This document shows positions 7,718-18,736 of a stretch of 64,000 bases of DNA, one piece after another. The stretch is from assembly GCA_019912385.1 (NCBI GenBank), contig JAIOIW010000039.1:62001-126000 (forward strand). The letters are read 5' to 3'. A program made the translations under genes and the position numbers. This stretch comes from Notoacmeibacter sp. (lineage in GTDB: Bacteria; Pseudomonadota; Alphaproteobacteria; Rhizobiales; Rhizobiaceae). The stretch's first letter is position 1; every line of letters begins with the position of its first letter. The notes beneath the pieces were generated by a model, which saw only the letters and a list, made by a program, of their open reading frames with translations, made no database searches and was not told the origin of the DNA.

Positions 7718-8512
7718 ATGACGTTTGCGCGCGTCAATGGCATCGTGCTGCACTATGAGGACCGGGGTTCGCCGGACATGCCGGCGATTGCGTTTTCCAA
7801 TGCACTGGGAACCGATTTCCGCATCTGGGATTCGGTGGTCTCGCGCCTTGAAGACCGCTACCGCATCGTGCGCTACGACAAGCGCGGCCACGGGTTGTCG
7901 GACGCTCCGCCCGCGCCTTACCGGATGACCGACCATGTCGACGACCTGGCGGGACTGCTCGACCATCTCGGCATAGCGAACGCGGCGGTCGTCGGCCTTT
8001 CGGTGGGCGGCATGATCGCCCAGGGCCTTGCGGCGCTCAGGCCCGAACTGGTCAAGGCGGCGGTGCTATGCGATACCGCGCACAGGATCGGCACCGAGGA
8101 CATCTGGAACGAGCGGATCGATACGGTGAAGGCGCGGGGCATCGCCGCGCTCGCCGACGCCACGATGCAACGCTGGTTCACGCCCGCCTTCCGCGCACCC
8201 GGCAATCCGGACCTTTCGGGCTGTGTGAACATGCTGGTGCGCACGACGGTGGATGGCTACACGGGCACCTGCGCAGCGTTGCGCGACGCCGATCTCACCG
8301 AATCGACAAGGGCGCTGAAACTGCCGGTCCTGCTGGTCGCCGGCGACCAGGACGGTTCGACGCCGCCCGATCTCGTGCGCTCCACGGCGGCGCTTGTCGC
8401 CGGGTCGCGCTTCGAGATCATCAGGGATGCGGGGCACCTGCCGTGCATCGAACAACCAGACGTGACGGCACGGCTGATCGGCGACTTCCTCGCCGGTGCG
8501 GGCCACGGCTGA
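7718..8512 (+). CDS. pcaD: Alpha/beta hydrolase, 3-oxoadipate enol-lactonase-like
   Basis: This 264-residue alpha/beta hydrolase resembles PcaD/CatD, which open 3-oxoadipate enol-lactone in the beta-ketoadipate pathway. The nucleophile elbow is GLSVGG (Ser95), an acid is expected in GDQDGSTP, and the catalytic His is in DAGHLPCIEQP. GGGAGG precedes the ATG. No other pca gene is nearby. It leads a five-gene beta-oxidation operon 38 bp upstream of the pimF-like gene, so it may instead act on an acyl lactone or ester that enters that pathway. The family call is firm; the specific substrate is uncertain. Confidence 0.72.
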   Translation: MTFARVNGIVLHYEDRGSPDMPAIAFSNALGTDFRIWDSVVSRLEDRYRIVRYDKRGHGLSDAPPAPYRMTDHVDDLAGLLDHLGIANAAVVGLSVGGMIAQGLAALRPELVKAAVLCDTAHRIGTEDIWNERIDTVKARGIAALADATMQRWFTPAFRAPGNPDLSGCVNMLVRTTVDGYTGTCAALRDADLTESTRALKLPVLLVAGDQDGSTPPDLVRSTAALVAGSRFEIIRDAGHLPCIEQPDVTARLIGDFLAGAGHG

Positions 8513-8550
8513 ACCGGAACACGACAAACGACCGTATCCAGGGAGAGATC

Positions 8551-10632
<2,082 letters not shown>

Positions 10633-10634
10633 CG

Positions 10635-12314
10635 ATGGGTTTTCCGCCCCCCGAACCCGAGGGCGGCTGGCCGTGGCGGGCGGTCTATCCGCCCGGCGCG
10701 CCGGTGACGGTCGAGCCCGGGCACGCAAGCGTTCCAGCAATCCTTGGCGCCGGGGCCGCGCGCTGGCCCGACCGCGTCGCCATCGCGTTCAGGGGGCGCG
10801 GGACGACCTACCGGGAACTGGAGGCGCTTGCCGGCCAGGCGGCGGCGGCCTTCCGGCGCGCCGGCGTCAAAAAGGGCGACCGGATCGCCCTGTTACTGCC
10901 CAACACGCCCGCGCACCCGATCGCCTTCTTCGGCACGCTGAAGGCCGGGGCGGCGGCGGTTCACCTCTCGCCGCTCGACGCGCCGCGCGTGCTTGTCCAC
11001 AAGCTGACGGATTCCGGTGCCCGCATCGTCGTGACCACCAATGTCGGCGCGCTGGCGGACGGGGCGGCGAAGCTGCTTGAGACCGGCGCGATCGACCGCC
11101 TGATCGTCGTGGACGACGCGGCCTTTGGCGAAAGCGCGGAAACCGGGCCGATGCCGGCCGGCAGGGGTATCTCGCCATGGGCCGATTTCGTAGCCGGCGC
11201 GGAGCCTGCTCCAACGCCGCACATCGCGGCCGATGACCTGGCGCTGCTGCAATATACCGGCGGCACCACGGGCCTGCCCAAGGCGGCGATGCTGACCCAC
11301 CGCAACATCTGTGCCGCCGTCGCCTCCTACGACGCCTGGTACACGATGTGGGGCCTGACGCGCGAAGAGCCGGAAAAGGTGCTGGTCTATCTGCCGCTGT
11401 TCCACATTTACGGGTTGTCGGCGGTGCTGCTGCGATCCTTTTCCGGCGGCAATCAATGCCTGTTGCGCACCCGTTTCGATCCGCTGGCCGCGCTCGACGA
11501 GATCGAGGCGGGGGCAAACGTGCTGCCCGGCGTGCCGACCATGTGGATCGCGATCTGCCAGACGCCGGGCTTCGAGAAGCGCGACCTCTCCTCGCTGACG
11601 CTGACCGCCTCGGGTGGTGCGCCGATGCCCGTGGAGGTGGCGCGGCGCTTCACCGAGCGAACCGGGCTGGAACTGCTCGGCGGCTGGGGCATGAGCGAGA
11701 CAGGACCTGCCGGCACCAACCTGCCGCGCGGCTGGCCGCAGAAGAACGGCACGATCGGCATTCCCCTGCCCGGCATCTACGTGAAGATCGTTTCGCTCGA
11801 CGATCCGCGGCGCGAGCTTGCCACCGGCGAGACCGGCGAACTGGCAATCTGCGGGCTCAACGTGACCGCCGGTTACTGGAACAGGGCGCAAGAGAATGCC
11901 GCCAGCTTCGTGGGCGGCTGGTTCCTGACCGGCGATATCGGTTTTCGCGACAGCGACGGGTTTTTCACCATCGTCGACCGCAAGAAGGACATGATCATCT
12001 CCGGTGGCTTCAACGTCTATCCGCAAATGATCGAACAGGCGATCTACGAGCATCCGGACGTCGAAGAGGCGCTGGTGATCGGCATCGCGGACGGATATCG
12101 CGGCGAGGCTGCGAAAGCCTTCGTGAAATTGCGCGCCGGCGCTCCAGATATGACCCTGGAGGATCTGCAGGAGTTCCTGGAGGACCGCGTCGGGCGCCAC
12201 GAGATGCCACGGGCATTGGAAATCCGGGACGCCTTGCCGAGAACGCCGGTCGGCAAGTTGAGCAAGATCGAACTGAAACGCGAGGAAGCCGAGCGAGCCC
12301 GCACGGCATCCTGA
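10635..12314 (+). CDS. pimA: PimA-like acyl-CoA ligase (AMP-forming)
   Basis: This 559-residue ANL-superfamily ligase activates a carboxylic acid, by operon analogy a C6-C14 dicarboxylate or fatty acid, with ATP and CoA. The P-loop [10 protein letters not shown] lies near residue 210, the A5 motif GWGMSETGP near 353, the hinge [16 protein letters not shown] near 455, and the catalytic lysine is in PVGKLSK near 540. The ATG at 10635 is 2 bp after the pimF stop, so translation is coupled. Substrate range cannot be read from sequence. Confidence 0.85.
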   Translation: MGFPPPEPEGGWPWRAVYPPGAPVTVEPGHASVPAILGAGAARWPDRVAIAFRGRGTTYRELEALAGQAAAAFRRAGVKKGDRIALLLPNTPAHPIAFFGTLKAGAAAVHLSPLDAPRVLVHKLTDSGARIVVTTNVGALADGAAKLLETGAIDRLIVVDDAAFGESAETGPMPAGRGISPWADFVAGAEPAPTPHIAADDLALLQYTGGTTGLPKAAMLTHRNICAAVASYDAWYTMWGLTREEPEKVLVYLPLFHIYGLSAVLLRSFSGGNQCLLRTRFDPLAALDEIEAGANVLPGVPTMWIAICQTPGFEKRDLSSLTLTASGGAPMPVEVARRFTERTGLELLGGWGMSETGPAGTNLPRGWPQKNGTIGIPLPGIYVKIVSLDDPRRELATGETGELAICGLNVTAGYWNRAQENAASFVGGWFLTGDIGFRDSDGFFTIVDRKKDMIISGGFNVYPQMIEQAIYEHPDVEEALVIGIADGYRGEAAKAFVKLRAGAPDMTLEDLQEFLEDRVGRHEMPRALEIRDALPRTPVGKLSKIELKREEAERARTAS

Positions 12315-12337
12315 ACCGAATTCAACAGGAGAACAAA

Positions 12338-13519
12338 ATGGTCGACGCAGTCATCGTTTCAACGGCACGCACCCCGGTCGGAAAAGCTTATCGCGGCGCG
12401 TTCAACAACACGCCGGGCGCCACGCTTGGCGGCCATGCGATCGCCCACGCGCTTTCGCGCTCCGGGCTCGACGGCGCGGAAATCGAAGACGTTGTGATGG
12501 GCTGCGCGATGCAGGAAGGCACGACCGGGCTCAATGTCGCGCGCCGCGCGCTGCTGACGGCCGGCCTGCCCGTCACCGTCGGCGGCACGACGATCGACCG
12601 GCAGTGCTCATCGGGCATGCAGTCGATGGCGGTGCTTGCCAATGCCATCCGCAACGATGGCGTGAAGGCGGGGATTGCCGGCGGACTTGAATCGATCAGC
12701 CTGGTGCAGAACGACAAACGCAACACCTACATGCTCGTCGACGAGAAGCTGATGGGCATCAAGCCCGAGGTTTACATGCCGATGATCGACACCGCGGAAG
12801 TGGTGGCGAAGCGCTATGGCATCTCGCGCGAGCGACAGGACGAATACGGCCTGGAGAGCCAGCGCCGGGTGGCCGCAGCGCGCGAGGCCGGCCGCTTCGA
12901 TGCCGAGATCGCGCCGATGAAGACGGTGATGGCGGTGATCGACAAGGAGACCAAGGCAGTTTCCCACCGCGAGATCGAGATCGCCCATGACGAGGGTCCG
13001 CGCCCGGAAACGACGGCGGAAGGGCTGGCCGGGCTGAAGCCGGTGCGCGAGGGCGGCACAGTCACCGCCGGCAACGCCTCACAGCTTTCCGACGGGGCGT
13101 CGGCCAGCGTCATGATGAGCTCGGTGGAGGCGGAGAAACGCGGCCTCACCCCGCTCGGCATCATGCGCGGCTTCGCCGTTGCCGGCTGCGAGCCCGACGA
13201 GATGGGCATCGGCCCTGTCTTCGCCGTACCGCGCCTGCTGGATCGGCATGGACTGAAGGTCGACGACATCGGGCTGTGGGAGCTCAACGAAGCCTTCGCA
13301 GTGCAGGTGCTCTACTGCCGCGACCGGCTCGGCATCGATCCCGAGAAGCTCAATGTCGACGGCGGCGCGATCGCGGTCGGCCACCCCTACGGCATGAGCG
13401 GTTCGCGCCTTTCCGGCCATGCCCTGATCGAGGGCAAGCGGCGCGGCGTCAAATATGCCGTCGTCACCATGTGCATCGGCGGCGGCATGGGCGCGGCCGG
13501 CCTGTTCGAAATCGTTTGA
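12338..13519 (+). CDS. pimB: PimB-like acetyl-CoA acyltransferase (thiolase)
   Basis: This 393-residue thiolase cleaves 3-oxoacyl-CoA to acetyl-CoA and a shortened acyl-CoA. The nucleophilic Cys90 is in [10 protein letters not shown], the catalytic His is in [16 protein letters not shown], and the C-terminal Cys is in [10 protein letters not shown]. It is 23 bp after the ligase, with an AACAGGAG ribosome site. Its order and neighbours match pimB. It could be annotated generically as fadA-type. Confidence 0.88.
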   Translation: MVDAVIVSTARTPVGKAYRGAFNNTPGATLGGHAIAHALSRSGLDGAEIEDVVMGCAMQEGTTGLNVARRALLTAGLPVTVGGTTIDRQCSSGMQSMAVLANAIRNDGVKAGIAGGLESISLVQNDKRNTYMLVDEKLMGIKPEVYMPMIDTAEVVAKRYGISRERQDEYGLESQRRVAAAREAGRFDAEIAPMKTVMAVIDKETKAVSHREIEIAHDEGPRPETTAEGLAGLKPVREGGTVTAGNASQLSDGASASVMMSSVEAEKRGLTPLGIMRGFAVAGCEPDEMGIGPVFAVPRLLDRHGLKVDDIGLWELNEAFAVQVLYCRDRLGIDPEKLNVDGGAIAVGHPYGMSGSRLSGHALIEGKRRGVKYAVVTMCIGGGMGAAGLFEIV

Positions 13520-13531
13520 GGGAGCAACAAG

Positions 13532-14734
13532 ATGGATCTGCGCTTTACGGACGACGAGATCGCGTTTCGCGACGAGGTCCGGCAGTTCTTTGCCGAGAAC
13601 CTGCCGAATGACATCCATGCGAAGATGCTGGACGGGGAATACCCAGACAAGGATGGCCTTGTGGCCTGGACCCGCATCCTGAACAGCAAGGGCTGGGCGG
13701 TCCCGCACTGGCCGGAAGAGCATGGCGGCATCGGCTGGGGGCCGATGAAGCAGTACATCTTCCTCGAGGAGTTGCAGAAGTATCCCTGCCCGCAGCCGCT
13801 CGCCTTCGGCGTCAACATGGTCGGACCGGTGATCTACACCTTCGGCAACGAAGCGCAGAAGAAGCAGTTCCTGCCGCGCATCGCCAATCTCGACGACTGG
13901 TGGTGCCAGGGCTTTTCGGAGCCGGGCGCGGGGTCCGACCTGGCATCGCTGAAGACCCGCGCGGTGCGCGACGGCGACCACTACGTCGTCAACGGTCAGA
14001 AGACCTGGACTACTCTCGCCCAATATGCCGACTGGATCTTCTGCCTCGTGCGAACCGACACGCAGGCGAAAAAACAGGAGGGTATCTCCTTCCTGCTGAT
14101 CGACATGAATACGCCGGGCATCGAGGTTCGGCCGATCGTCACCATCGACGGCGGGCGCGAGATCAACGAGGTGTTCTTCACCGATGTGCGGGTGCCGGTC
14201 GCAAATCTGGTCGGCGAGGAAAACAAGGGCTGGGACTATGCCAAGTTCCTGCTCGGCAACGAGCGTACCAACATCGCACGGATCGGCGTATCGAAGCAGA
14301 AGATCGCGCGCATCCGCGAACTGGCGGCCAAGGAAATGTCGCGCGGCCGCCCGCTGCTCGAAGACCCGCGGTTCCGCGAAAAGATCGCGTCGGTCGAGAT
14401 CGAGCTCAAGGCCCTGGAAATGACCCAGCTCAGGGTGGTTGCCGCCGACGCCAAGCGTGGCAACACCGGCAAGCCGGACCCGGCTTCCTCGATTCTCAAG
14501 ATCAAGGGCTCGCAGATCCAGCAAGCCACCACGCACCTGCTGATGGAAGTGATGGGGCCCTACGCCATGCCGTTCCAGCACGACACCGGCGAGGGCTGGA
14601 ACGAGCCGCCGGTGGGGCCCGACTATGCCGCGCACGCCGCGCCCGGCTACTTCAACTATCGCAAGGTCTCGATCTATGGAGGCTCGAACGAGATCCAGAA
14701 GAACATCATCGCCAAGGCGGTGCTGGGTTTGTGA
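13532..14734 (+). CDS. pimC: PimC-like acyl-CoA dehydrogenase, large subunit
   Basis: This 400-residue FAD-dependent acyl-CoA dehydrogenase has the FAD/substrate motifs GFSEPGAGSDLAS and NGQKTWTTLAQYADW in the middle domain, and IYGGSNEIQKNIIAKAVLGL at the C-terminus. Its length and pairing with a second dehydrogenase match the large subunit of pimeloyl-CoA dehydrogenase. It starts 12 bp after the thiolase. Two-subunit enzymes of this kind also act on steroid side chains, but ring-degradation genes are absent here. Confidence 0.85.
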   Translation: MDLRFTDDEIAFRDEVRQFFAENLPNDIHAKMLDGEYPDKDGLVAWTRILNSKGWAVPHWPEEHGGIGWGPMKQYIFLEELQKYPCPQPLAFGVNMVGPVIYTFGNEAQKKQFLPRIANLDDWWCQGFSEPGAGSDLASLKTRAVRDGDHYVVNGQKTWTTLAQYADWIFCLVRTDTQAKKQEGISFLLIDMNTPGIEVRPIVTIDGGREINEVFFTDVRVPVANLVGEENKGWDYAKFLLGNERTNIARIGVSKQKIARIRELAAKEMSRGRPLLEDPRFREKIASVEIELKALEMTQLRVVAADAKRGNTGKPDPASSILKIKGSQIQQATTHLLMEVMGPYAMPFQHDTGEGWNEPPVGPDYAAHAAPGYFNYRKVSIYGGSNEIQKNIIAKAVLGL

Positions 14735-14819
14735 CGACATGGCGTAAACGCGGCGCCGCCGGACGGTCCGGGGCGTTGCGTTCGGCGCATCCGAAACCGG
14801 GAAGATACGGACAGAAACA

Positions 14820-15977
14820 ATGGATTTCGATTTCACCGAAGAACAATCAATGCTCAAGGACGCGCTCGACCGGCTGCTCGCCAACGAGTACGGCTTCGAA
14901 AAACGCAACACCTATCTGAAGGCGCCCGAGGGCTGGTCGCCGGCAGTGTGGAACCATATCGCCGAAATGGGGCTTTGCGCCCTGCCCTTCGCCGAGGAGG
15001 ACGGCGGGCTTGGTGGGGGAACCGAGGACATCATGATCGTGATGGAATCGCTTGGCCGGGTTCTCGCGCTCGAACCCTATTTCGCCACGGTCGTGCTGGG
15101 CGGCGGTTTCGTGCGCGAAGGCGGCAACGCCGCACAGCGGGCCGAACTGGTGCCGAAGATCGCGGACGGATCGCTGAAGCTCGCCTTCGCCCACACCGAG
15201 CGCAACGCGCGCTACGATCTTTCCCATGTCGAGACGACGGCGAAGAAGGATGGCGACGGCTATGTGCTGAACGGCGCCAAGAGCCTGGCTCTCGGCGGTG
15301 ACGCGGCGGACAAGATCTTTGTCTCGGCCCGGCTGTCGGGCGGCATTCGCGACGTCGACGGCGTCGCCGTGTTCCTGGTGGATGCCGATGCACCCGGGGT
15401 CACGGGGCGCGGCTACCGGTTGCAGGACGGTACGCACGCGGCGGAAGTCACGCTGGAAAACGTGCGCGTCGCGGCGCAGGCTCTCTTCGGCGAGGCCGGC
15501 AAGGGTCACGCGCTCATCGCCAAGGTCACCGACCAGGCGATCGCCGCGCTGTGCGCCGAAGCGGTGGGCGCAATGTCAGCGCTGCACGATCTGACGGTGG
15601 AGTACCTCAAGACCCGCAAGCAGTTCGGTGTCGAGATCGGCAAGTTCCAGGTGCTGCAGCATGCCGCCGTGGACATGTTCGTGGCGACCGAGCAGGCCCG
15701 TTCGATCACCATGTACGCGACCATGATGGCCGACAGCGACGACGCGGGCGAGCGGTCGCGGGCGGTATCGGCAGCCAAGGCGGAAGTCGGTCGCGGCGCC
15801 CGGCTGGTCGGCGAGAACGCAATCCAGCTCCACGGCGGCGTCGGCATGACGATGGAATTTGCCGCGGGACACTATTTCAAGCGGCTGACGATGATCGACA
15901 TCCTGTTCGGCGACAGCGATCATCATCTCTCGAAGCTAGCGGAAATGGGCGGGTTGTTCGAGACGGCAGCCGCGTAA
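14820..15977 (+). CDS. pimD: PimD-like acyl-CoA dehydrogenase, small subunit
   Basis: This 385-residue acyl-CoA dehydrogenase has the N-terminal helical domain typical of the family (FTEEQSMLKDALDRLL), a divergent middle domain lacking the usual xTEPxAGSD string (HTERNARYDLS instead), and a C-terminal IQLHGGVGMTMEF. This is the pattern of the partner subunit in heteromeric dehydrogenases. It is 85 bp after pimC. The operon ends here, convergent with the bigR-type gene. PimE (a separate enoyl-CoA hydratase) is not present. Confidence 0.83.
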   Translation: MDFDFTEEQSMLKDALDRLLANEYGFEKRNTYLKAPEGWSPAVWNHIAEMGLCALPFAEEDGGLGGGTEDIMIVMESLGRVLALEPYFATVVLGGGFVREGGNAAQRAELVPKIADGSLKLAFAHTERNARYDLSHVETTAKKDGDGYVLNGAKSLALGGDAADKIFVSARLSGGIRDVDGVAVFLVDADAPGVTGRGYRLQDGTHAAEVTLENVRVAAQALFGEAGKGHALIAKVTDQAIAALCAEAVGAMSALHDLTVEYLKTRKQFGVEIGKFQVLQHAAVDMFVATEQARSITMYATMMADSDDAGERSRAVSAAKAEVGRGARLVGENAIQLHGGVGMTMEFAAGHYFKRLTMIDILFGDSDHHLSKLAEMGGLFETAAA

Positions 15978-16005
15978 TCAACGGGTCCTGGGTGTCTCCA
16001 GGCCC

Positions 16006-16347
16006 CTACGCCATTTCCGTCGACATCGCGGCATTGGCGTTCTTGGGCGCGCAGTAGATGTCGTAGAGCGTCTCAAGCAGGCGCCCGACCTTGTCGGAGG
16101 CAACCGAATAATAGATCGTCCGCCCGTCGCGACGGGTGGAAACGAGCTTCAATGCCCTGAGCTTGGCGAGCTGCTGCGACAATGCCGATTGAGTCATGCC
16201 GACCTTGTCTGCCAGAGGCTGCACGGCCATCTCACCATTCAGCAGATTGCACAGAATCATCAGCCGGTTGGAATTGGCCATCGCGGACAGAAATTCGGCG
16301 GCGTCGTCAGCGGATTTTCCGATCTGTTCAACGTCCAGTGGAGGCAC
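16006..16347 (-). CDS. bigR: BigR-type ArsR-family persulfide-sensing repressor
   Basis: This is a 113-residue winged-helix regulator paralogous to the SoxR-type protein at 4928. Cys33 (LMILCNLL) and Cys99 (DIYCAP) match the redox pair that inactivates BigR. The start is a GTG at 16347 with AAGGA upstream; the open frame continues but the extension is not ArsR-like and would cross the operator. It is divergent from a YeeE/YedE-blh operon, the classic BigR arrangement in Rhizobiales and Xylella. It probably derepresses that operon when hydrogen sulfide or persulfide accumulates. Confidence 0.9.
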   Translation of the reverse strand: MPPLDVEQIGKSADDAAEFLSAMANSNRLMILCNLLNGEMAVQPLADKVGMTQSALSQQLAKLRALKLVSTRRDGRTIYYSVASDKVGRLLETLYDIYCAPKNANAAMSTEMA

Positions 16348-16361
16348 GATTTTTATCCTTG

Positions 16362-16385
16362 ATATATGAATACCTATGCATATAT
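16362..16385. promoter_or_regulatory. BigR operator between bigR and the YeeE operon
   Basis: ATATATG and CATATAT form perfect 7-bp arms around a 10-bp spacer, 14 bp upstream of the bigR GTG and 52 bp upstream of the rightward ATG. An AT-rich dyad overlapping a divergent promoter is the reported architecture for BigR autoregulation. Confidence 0.65.
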
Positions 16386-16437
16386 TTGTCCGATAGCGGA
16401 TGGTCACAATCTGCAAGATAAAACTACAGAGGGACAC

Positions 16438-16863
16438 ATGACAACCGAATTTACCCCATATATGTCGATACTTGGCGGAGCGCTTATCGGCATGTCGGCA
16501 GTAATGCTGATGGCTTTCAATGGCCGCATCGCGGGAATGACAGGGATCCTGGGCGGGATTTTGCCGCCTTTTGCCGCCGATAAGGGGTGGCGGGGCGCAT
16601 TTCTTGCCGGCGCGATCGTTGCACCGGCGATTCTGCTTGCAACGGGCGAAGTGGTTCCATTTGCCGCACCGGTCTCGACCTCGGCGATGATCGTTTCGGG
16701 CCTGATCGTGGGTATCGGCGTCACTTTCAGCTCCGGATGCACCAGCGGCCACGGGGTTTGCGGCCTTGCCCGCCTGTCGCGGCGTTCCCTCGCTGCGACC
16801 GGAACCTTCATGGCCTCCACCTTCGTCACCGTCTACGTCATTCGCCATGTGATCGGGGGCTGA
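16438..16863 (+). CDS. YeeE/YedE-family transporter, N-terminal half protein
   Basis: This is a 141-residue membrane protein with about four transmembrane segments, equivalent to the first half of a YeeE/YedE sulfur transporter. It carries the conserved cysteine motif GVTFSSGCTSGHGVCGL near residues 94-110. The ATG at 16438 follows AGAGGGA. The second half is encoded by the next gene 2 bp later, a common split arrangement in bigR operons. The likely role is movement of thiosulfate, sulfite or a persulfide product across the inner membrane. Confidence 0.85.
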   Translation: MTTEFTPYMSILGGALIGMSAVMLMAFNGRIAGMTGILGGILPPFAADKGWRGAFLAGAIVAPAILLATGEVVPFAAPVSTSAMIVSGLIVGIGVTFSSGCTSGHGVCGLARLSRRSLAATGTFMASTFVTVYVIRHVIGG

Positions 16864-16865
16864 CG

Positions 16866-17303
16866 ATGGGAAAGGCTCTCACCGCTCTGGTCTCCGGAAT
16901 GGTCTTTGGCCTGGGCATTGCGCTTTCAGGCATGGCAAACCCGGCCAAGGTTCTCAACTTCTTCGATGTGGCCGGCACCTGGGACCCCAGCCTCGGCTTC
17001 GTCATGGCGAGCGCGCTCGCCGTGGCCCTGACAGGCTACCGCATCCTGTTCGGCAAGGCCGAGCGGCCACTGATGGAGGCCAAGTTCTACGTGCCCACGA
17101 GCCGTGTCATCGACCCGAAGCTGCTCGGCGGCTCGGTCGCGTTCGGCGTCGGCTGGGGCATCTCCGGATTCTGTCCCGGCGGTGCGATTCCCGCGCTCGG
17201 CATCGACCCCCAGACGACCGGTATCTTCGTAATTTCCATGGCCGGGGGTATCATGACCGCCCGGGCAATCCTTCACCGGACGCTCAGGCCCGCGAGGGCC
17301 TGA
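16866..17303 (+). CDS. YeeE/YedE-family transporter, C-terminal half protein
   Basis: This is a 145-residue membrane protein that completes the split YeeE/YedE transporter. Its conserved segments are FGLGIALSGMANPAKVLNF at the N-terminus and SGFCPGGAIPAL near residue 100, with the pathway cysteine. It starts 2 bp after the partner gene and is followed 28 bp later by the persulfide dioxygenase. Both halves are needed to build one transporter fold. Confidence 0.85.
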   Translation: MGKALTALVSGMVFGLGIALSGMANPAKVLNFFDVAGTWDPSLGFVMASALAVALTGYRILFGKAERPLMEAKFYVPTSRVIDPKLLGGSVAFGVGWGISGFCPGGAIPALGIDPQTTGIFVISMAGGIMTARAILHRTLRPARA

Positions 17304-17331
17304 CCGCCCAATCCCAAGAAAGGAGCATGAC

Positions 17332-18222
17332 ATGTCCCCTCCCTTTACTCCCGACACTTCCGTGAAGCCGGAAGTCACGGCTTTCTTCGACGCGCCGACC
17401 AACACGATCTCCTACGTGGTCAAGGATCCGGCCTCCAACGCCTGCGCGGTAATCGATTCGGTCATGGATATCGATTATGCCGCCGGCCGGATCACCTATG
17501 ACGGCGCCGACAAGATCATCGCCTTCATCGAGAAGAACGGGCTCGACCTGCAGTGGATCGTCGAGACCCATGTGCATGCCGATCACCTGTCGGCCGCGCC
17601 CTACATCCAGCAGAAGCTGGGCGGCAAGCTCGGCATCGGCGAGAACATCACCATTGTCCAGGATACTTTCGGCAAGGTGTTCAACGAGGGAACGGAGTTC
17701 CAGCGCGACGGATCGCAGTTCGACCGCCTGTTCAAGGACGGCGACACCTATCAGATCGGCACCATGACGGCCCATGCCCTGCACACACCCGGCCACACGC
17801 CGGCCTGCATGACGCATGTGGTCGGCGATGCCGCCTTCGTCGGCGACACGCTTTTCATGCCGGACGGCGGATCGGCACGCGCGGACTTCCCCGGCGGCGA
17901 TGCGCGTACGCTCTACCGTTCGGTCAGGCGCGTACTCGAACTGCCGAACGAAACGCGGCTTTTCATGTGCCACGATTACGGCCCGAACGGCCGCGACATC
18001 CAGTGGGAAACGACGGTTGGCGCCGAACGCGAACACAACATCCACGTTCGCGACGGCATCGGCGAGGACGAATTCGTCAAGATGCGCGAAGAGCGCGACG
18101 CGACACTCGACATGCCCAAGCTGATCATTCCGTCGCTGCAGGTGAACATGCGCGCCGGGCGCTTGCCGCCCAAGGACAAAAGCGGCAAATCGTATCTGAA
18201 AGTACCGATCAACAGCCTTTAA
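17332..18222 (+). CDS. blh: Blh-type persulfide dioxygenase (ETHE1-like MBL fold)
   Basis: This is a 296-residue cytoplasmic MBL-fold enzyme that by family oxidises glutathione persulfide to sulfite with a single iron. The metal motif is THVHADH (His80, His82, Asp84, His85), with further ligands His155 (HTPGHTP), Asp172 (GDTLF) and His214 (MCHDYGP). The C-terminal NIHVRDG/IPSLQVNMRAG region is typical of the Blh/SdoA group. Classical Blh carries an N-terminal DUF442 domain; here that domain is a separate small protein encoded next. It is in the bigR-controlled operon. Confidence 0.87.
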   Translation: MSPPFTPDTSVKPEVTAFFDAPTNTISYVVKDPASNACAVIDSVMDIDYAAGRITYDGADKIIAFIEKNGLDLQWIVETHVHADHLSAAPYIQQKLGGKLGIGENITIVQDTFGKVFNEGTEFQRDGSQFDRLFKDGDTYQIGTMTAHALHTPGHTPACMTHVVGDAAFVGDTLFMPDGGSARADFPGGDARTLYRSVRRVLELPNETRLFMCHDYGPNGRDIQWETTVGAEREHNIHVRDGIGEDEFVKMREERDATLDMPKLIIPSLQVNMRAGRLPPKDKSGKSYLKVPINSL

Positions 18223-18291
18223 CAATCAAATGCGGCCTGCCGCGGCTGTGAATGCCGCCGGCGGGCCCACAACTCAGAGGGAACAGGCACG

Positions 18292-18651
18292 ATGGAAGTC
18301 CGCCAGCTTACGGAAGAACTGACCGTCGCCGGCCAGATCGGCCCGGAACATATTCCGGCCATCAAGCAGGCCGGGTTCAGGAGCATCGTGTGCAACCGTC
18401 CGGACAGCGAGACGGGTGCGGTGCCGCACGACCTCGTGCACGATGCGGCAAAGGCAGTGGGCCTTGAATTCCGTTTCATTCCCGTCGTTGGAGGTGCGAT
18501 CACCGGCGACAATGTGACGGACATGGCGGCGGCACTGGCCGAACTACCCAAGCCGGTGCTCGCCTACTGCCGCACCGGCGCGCGCTGCGCGAACCTCTTC
18601 CTGCTGATCCAGCAGACGGGCGCGCCGGTGCAGGGTCAAGCCACGGCCTGA
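18292..18651 (+). CDS. TIGR01244/DUF442 sulfurtransferase-like protein
   Basis: This is a 119-residue protein of the family that forms the N-terminal domain of Blh in other bacteria. The active loop is YCRTGARC (Cys93, Arg98), similar to the rhodanese CRxGxR loop, preceded by IVCNRPDSE. It probably passes sulfane sulfur to or from glutathione for the dioxygenase upstream. It lies 69 bp after blh and before the SulP transporter. Its separation from the MBL domain is a gene-fission counterpart of the fused Blh. Confidence 0.82.
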   Translation: MEVRQLTEELTVAGQIGPEHIPAIKQAGFRSIVCNRPDSETGAVPHDLVHDAAKAVGLEFRFIPVVGGAITGDNVTDMAAALAELPKPVLAYCRTGARCANLFLLIQQTGAPVQGQATA

Positions 18652-18679
18652 GCCGCGACAACATTTGGAGACAGTGCCT

Positions 18680-18702
18680 GCGCCGCAGAAGCCTTGCGGC
18701 GC
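18680..18702. other. Hairpin upstream of the SulP gene
   Basis: GCGCCGCA / TGCGGCGC form an 8-bp stem with a 7-base loop in the 85-bp gap before the SulP start. There is no T-run. It may mark attenuation between the blh group and the SulP gene. Confidence 0.35.
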
Positions 18703-18736
18703 GGCGGATGAGTATCGTGCCTGAAGGACCGGACAG

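Noticed and set aside
13079-14911. A 610-codon leftward frame opposite thiolase and pimC
   Set aside because: It is the antisense of two clear enzymes with full motif sets, and has no recognisable fold.
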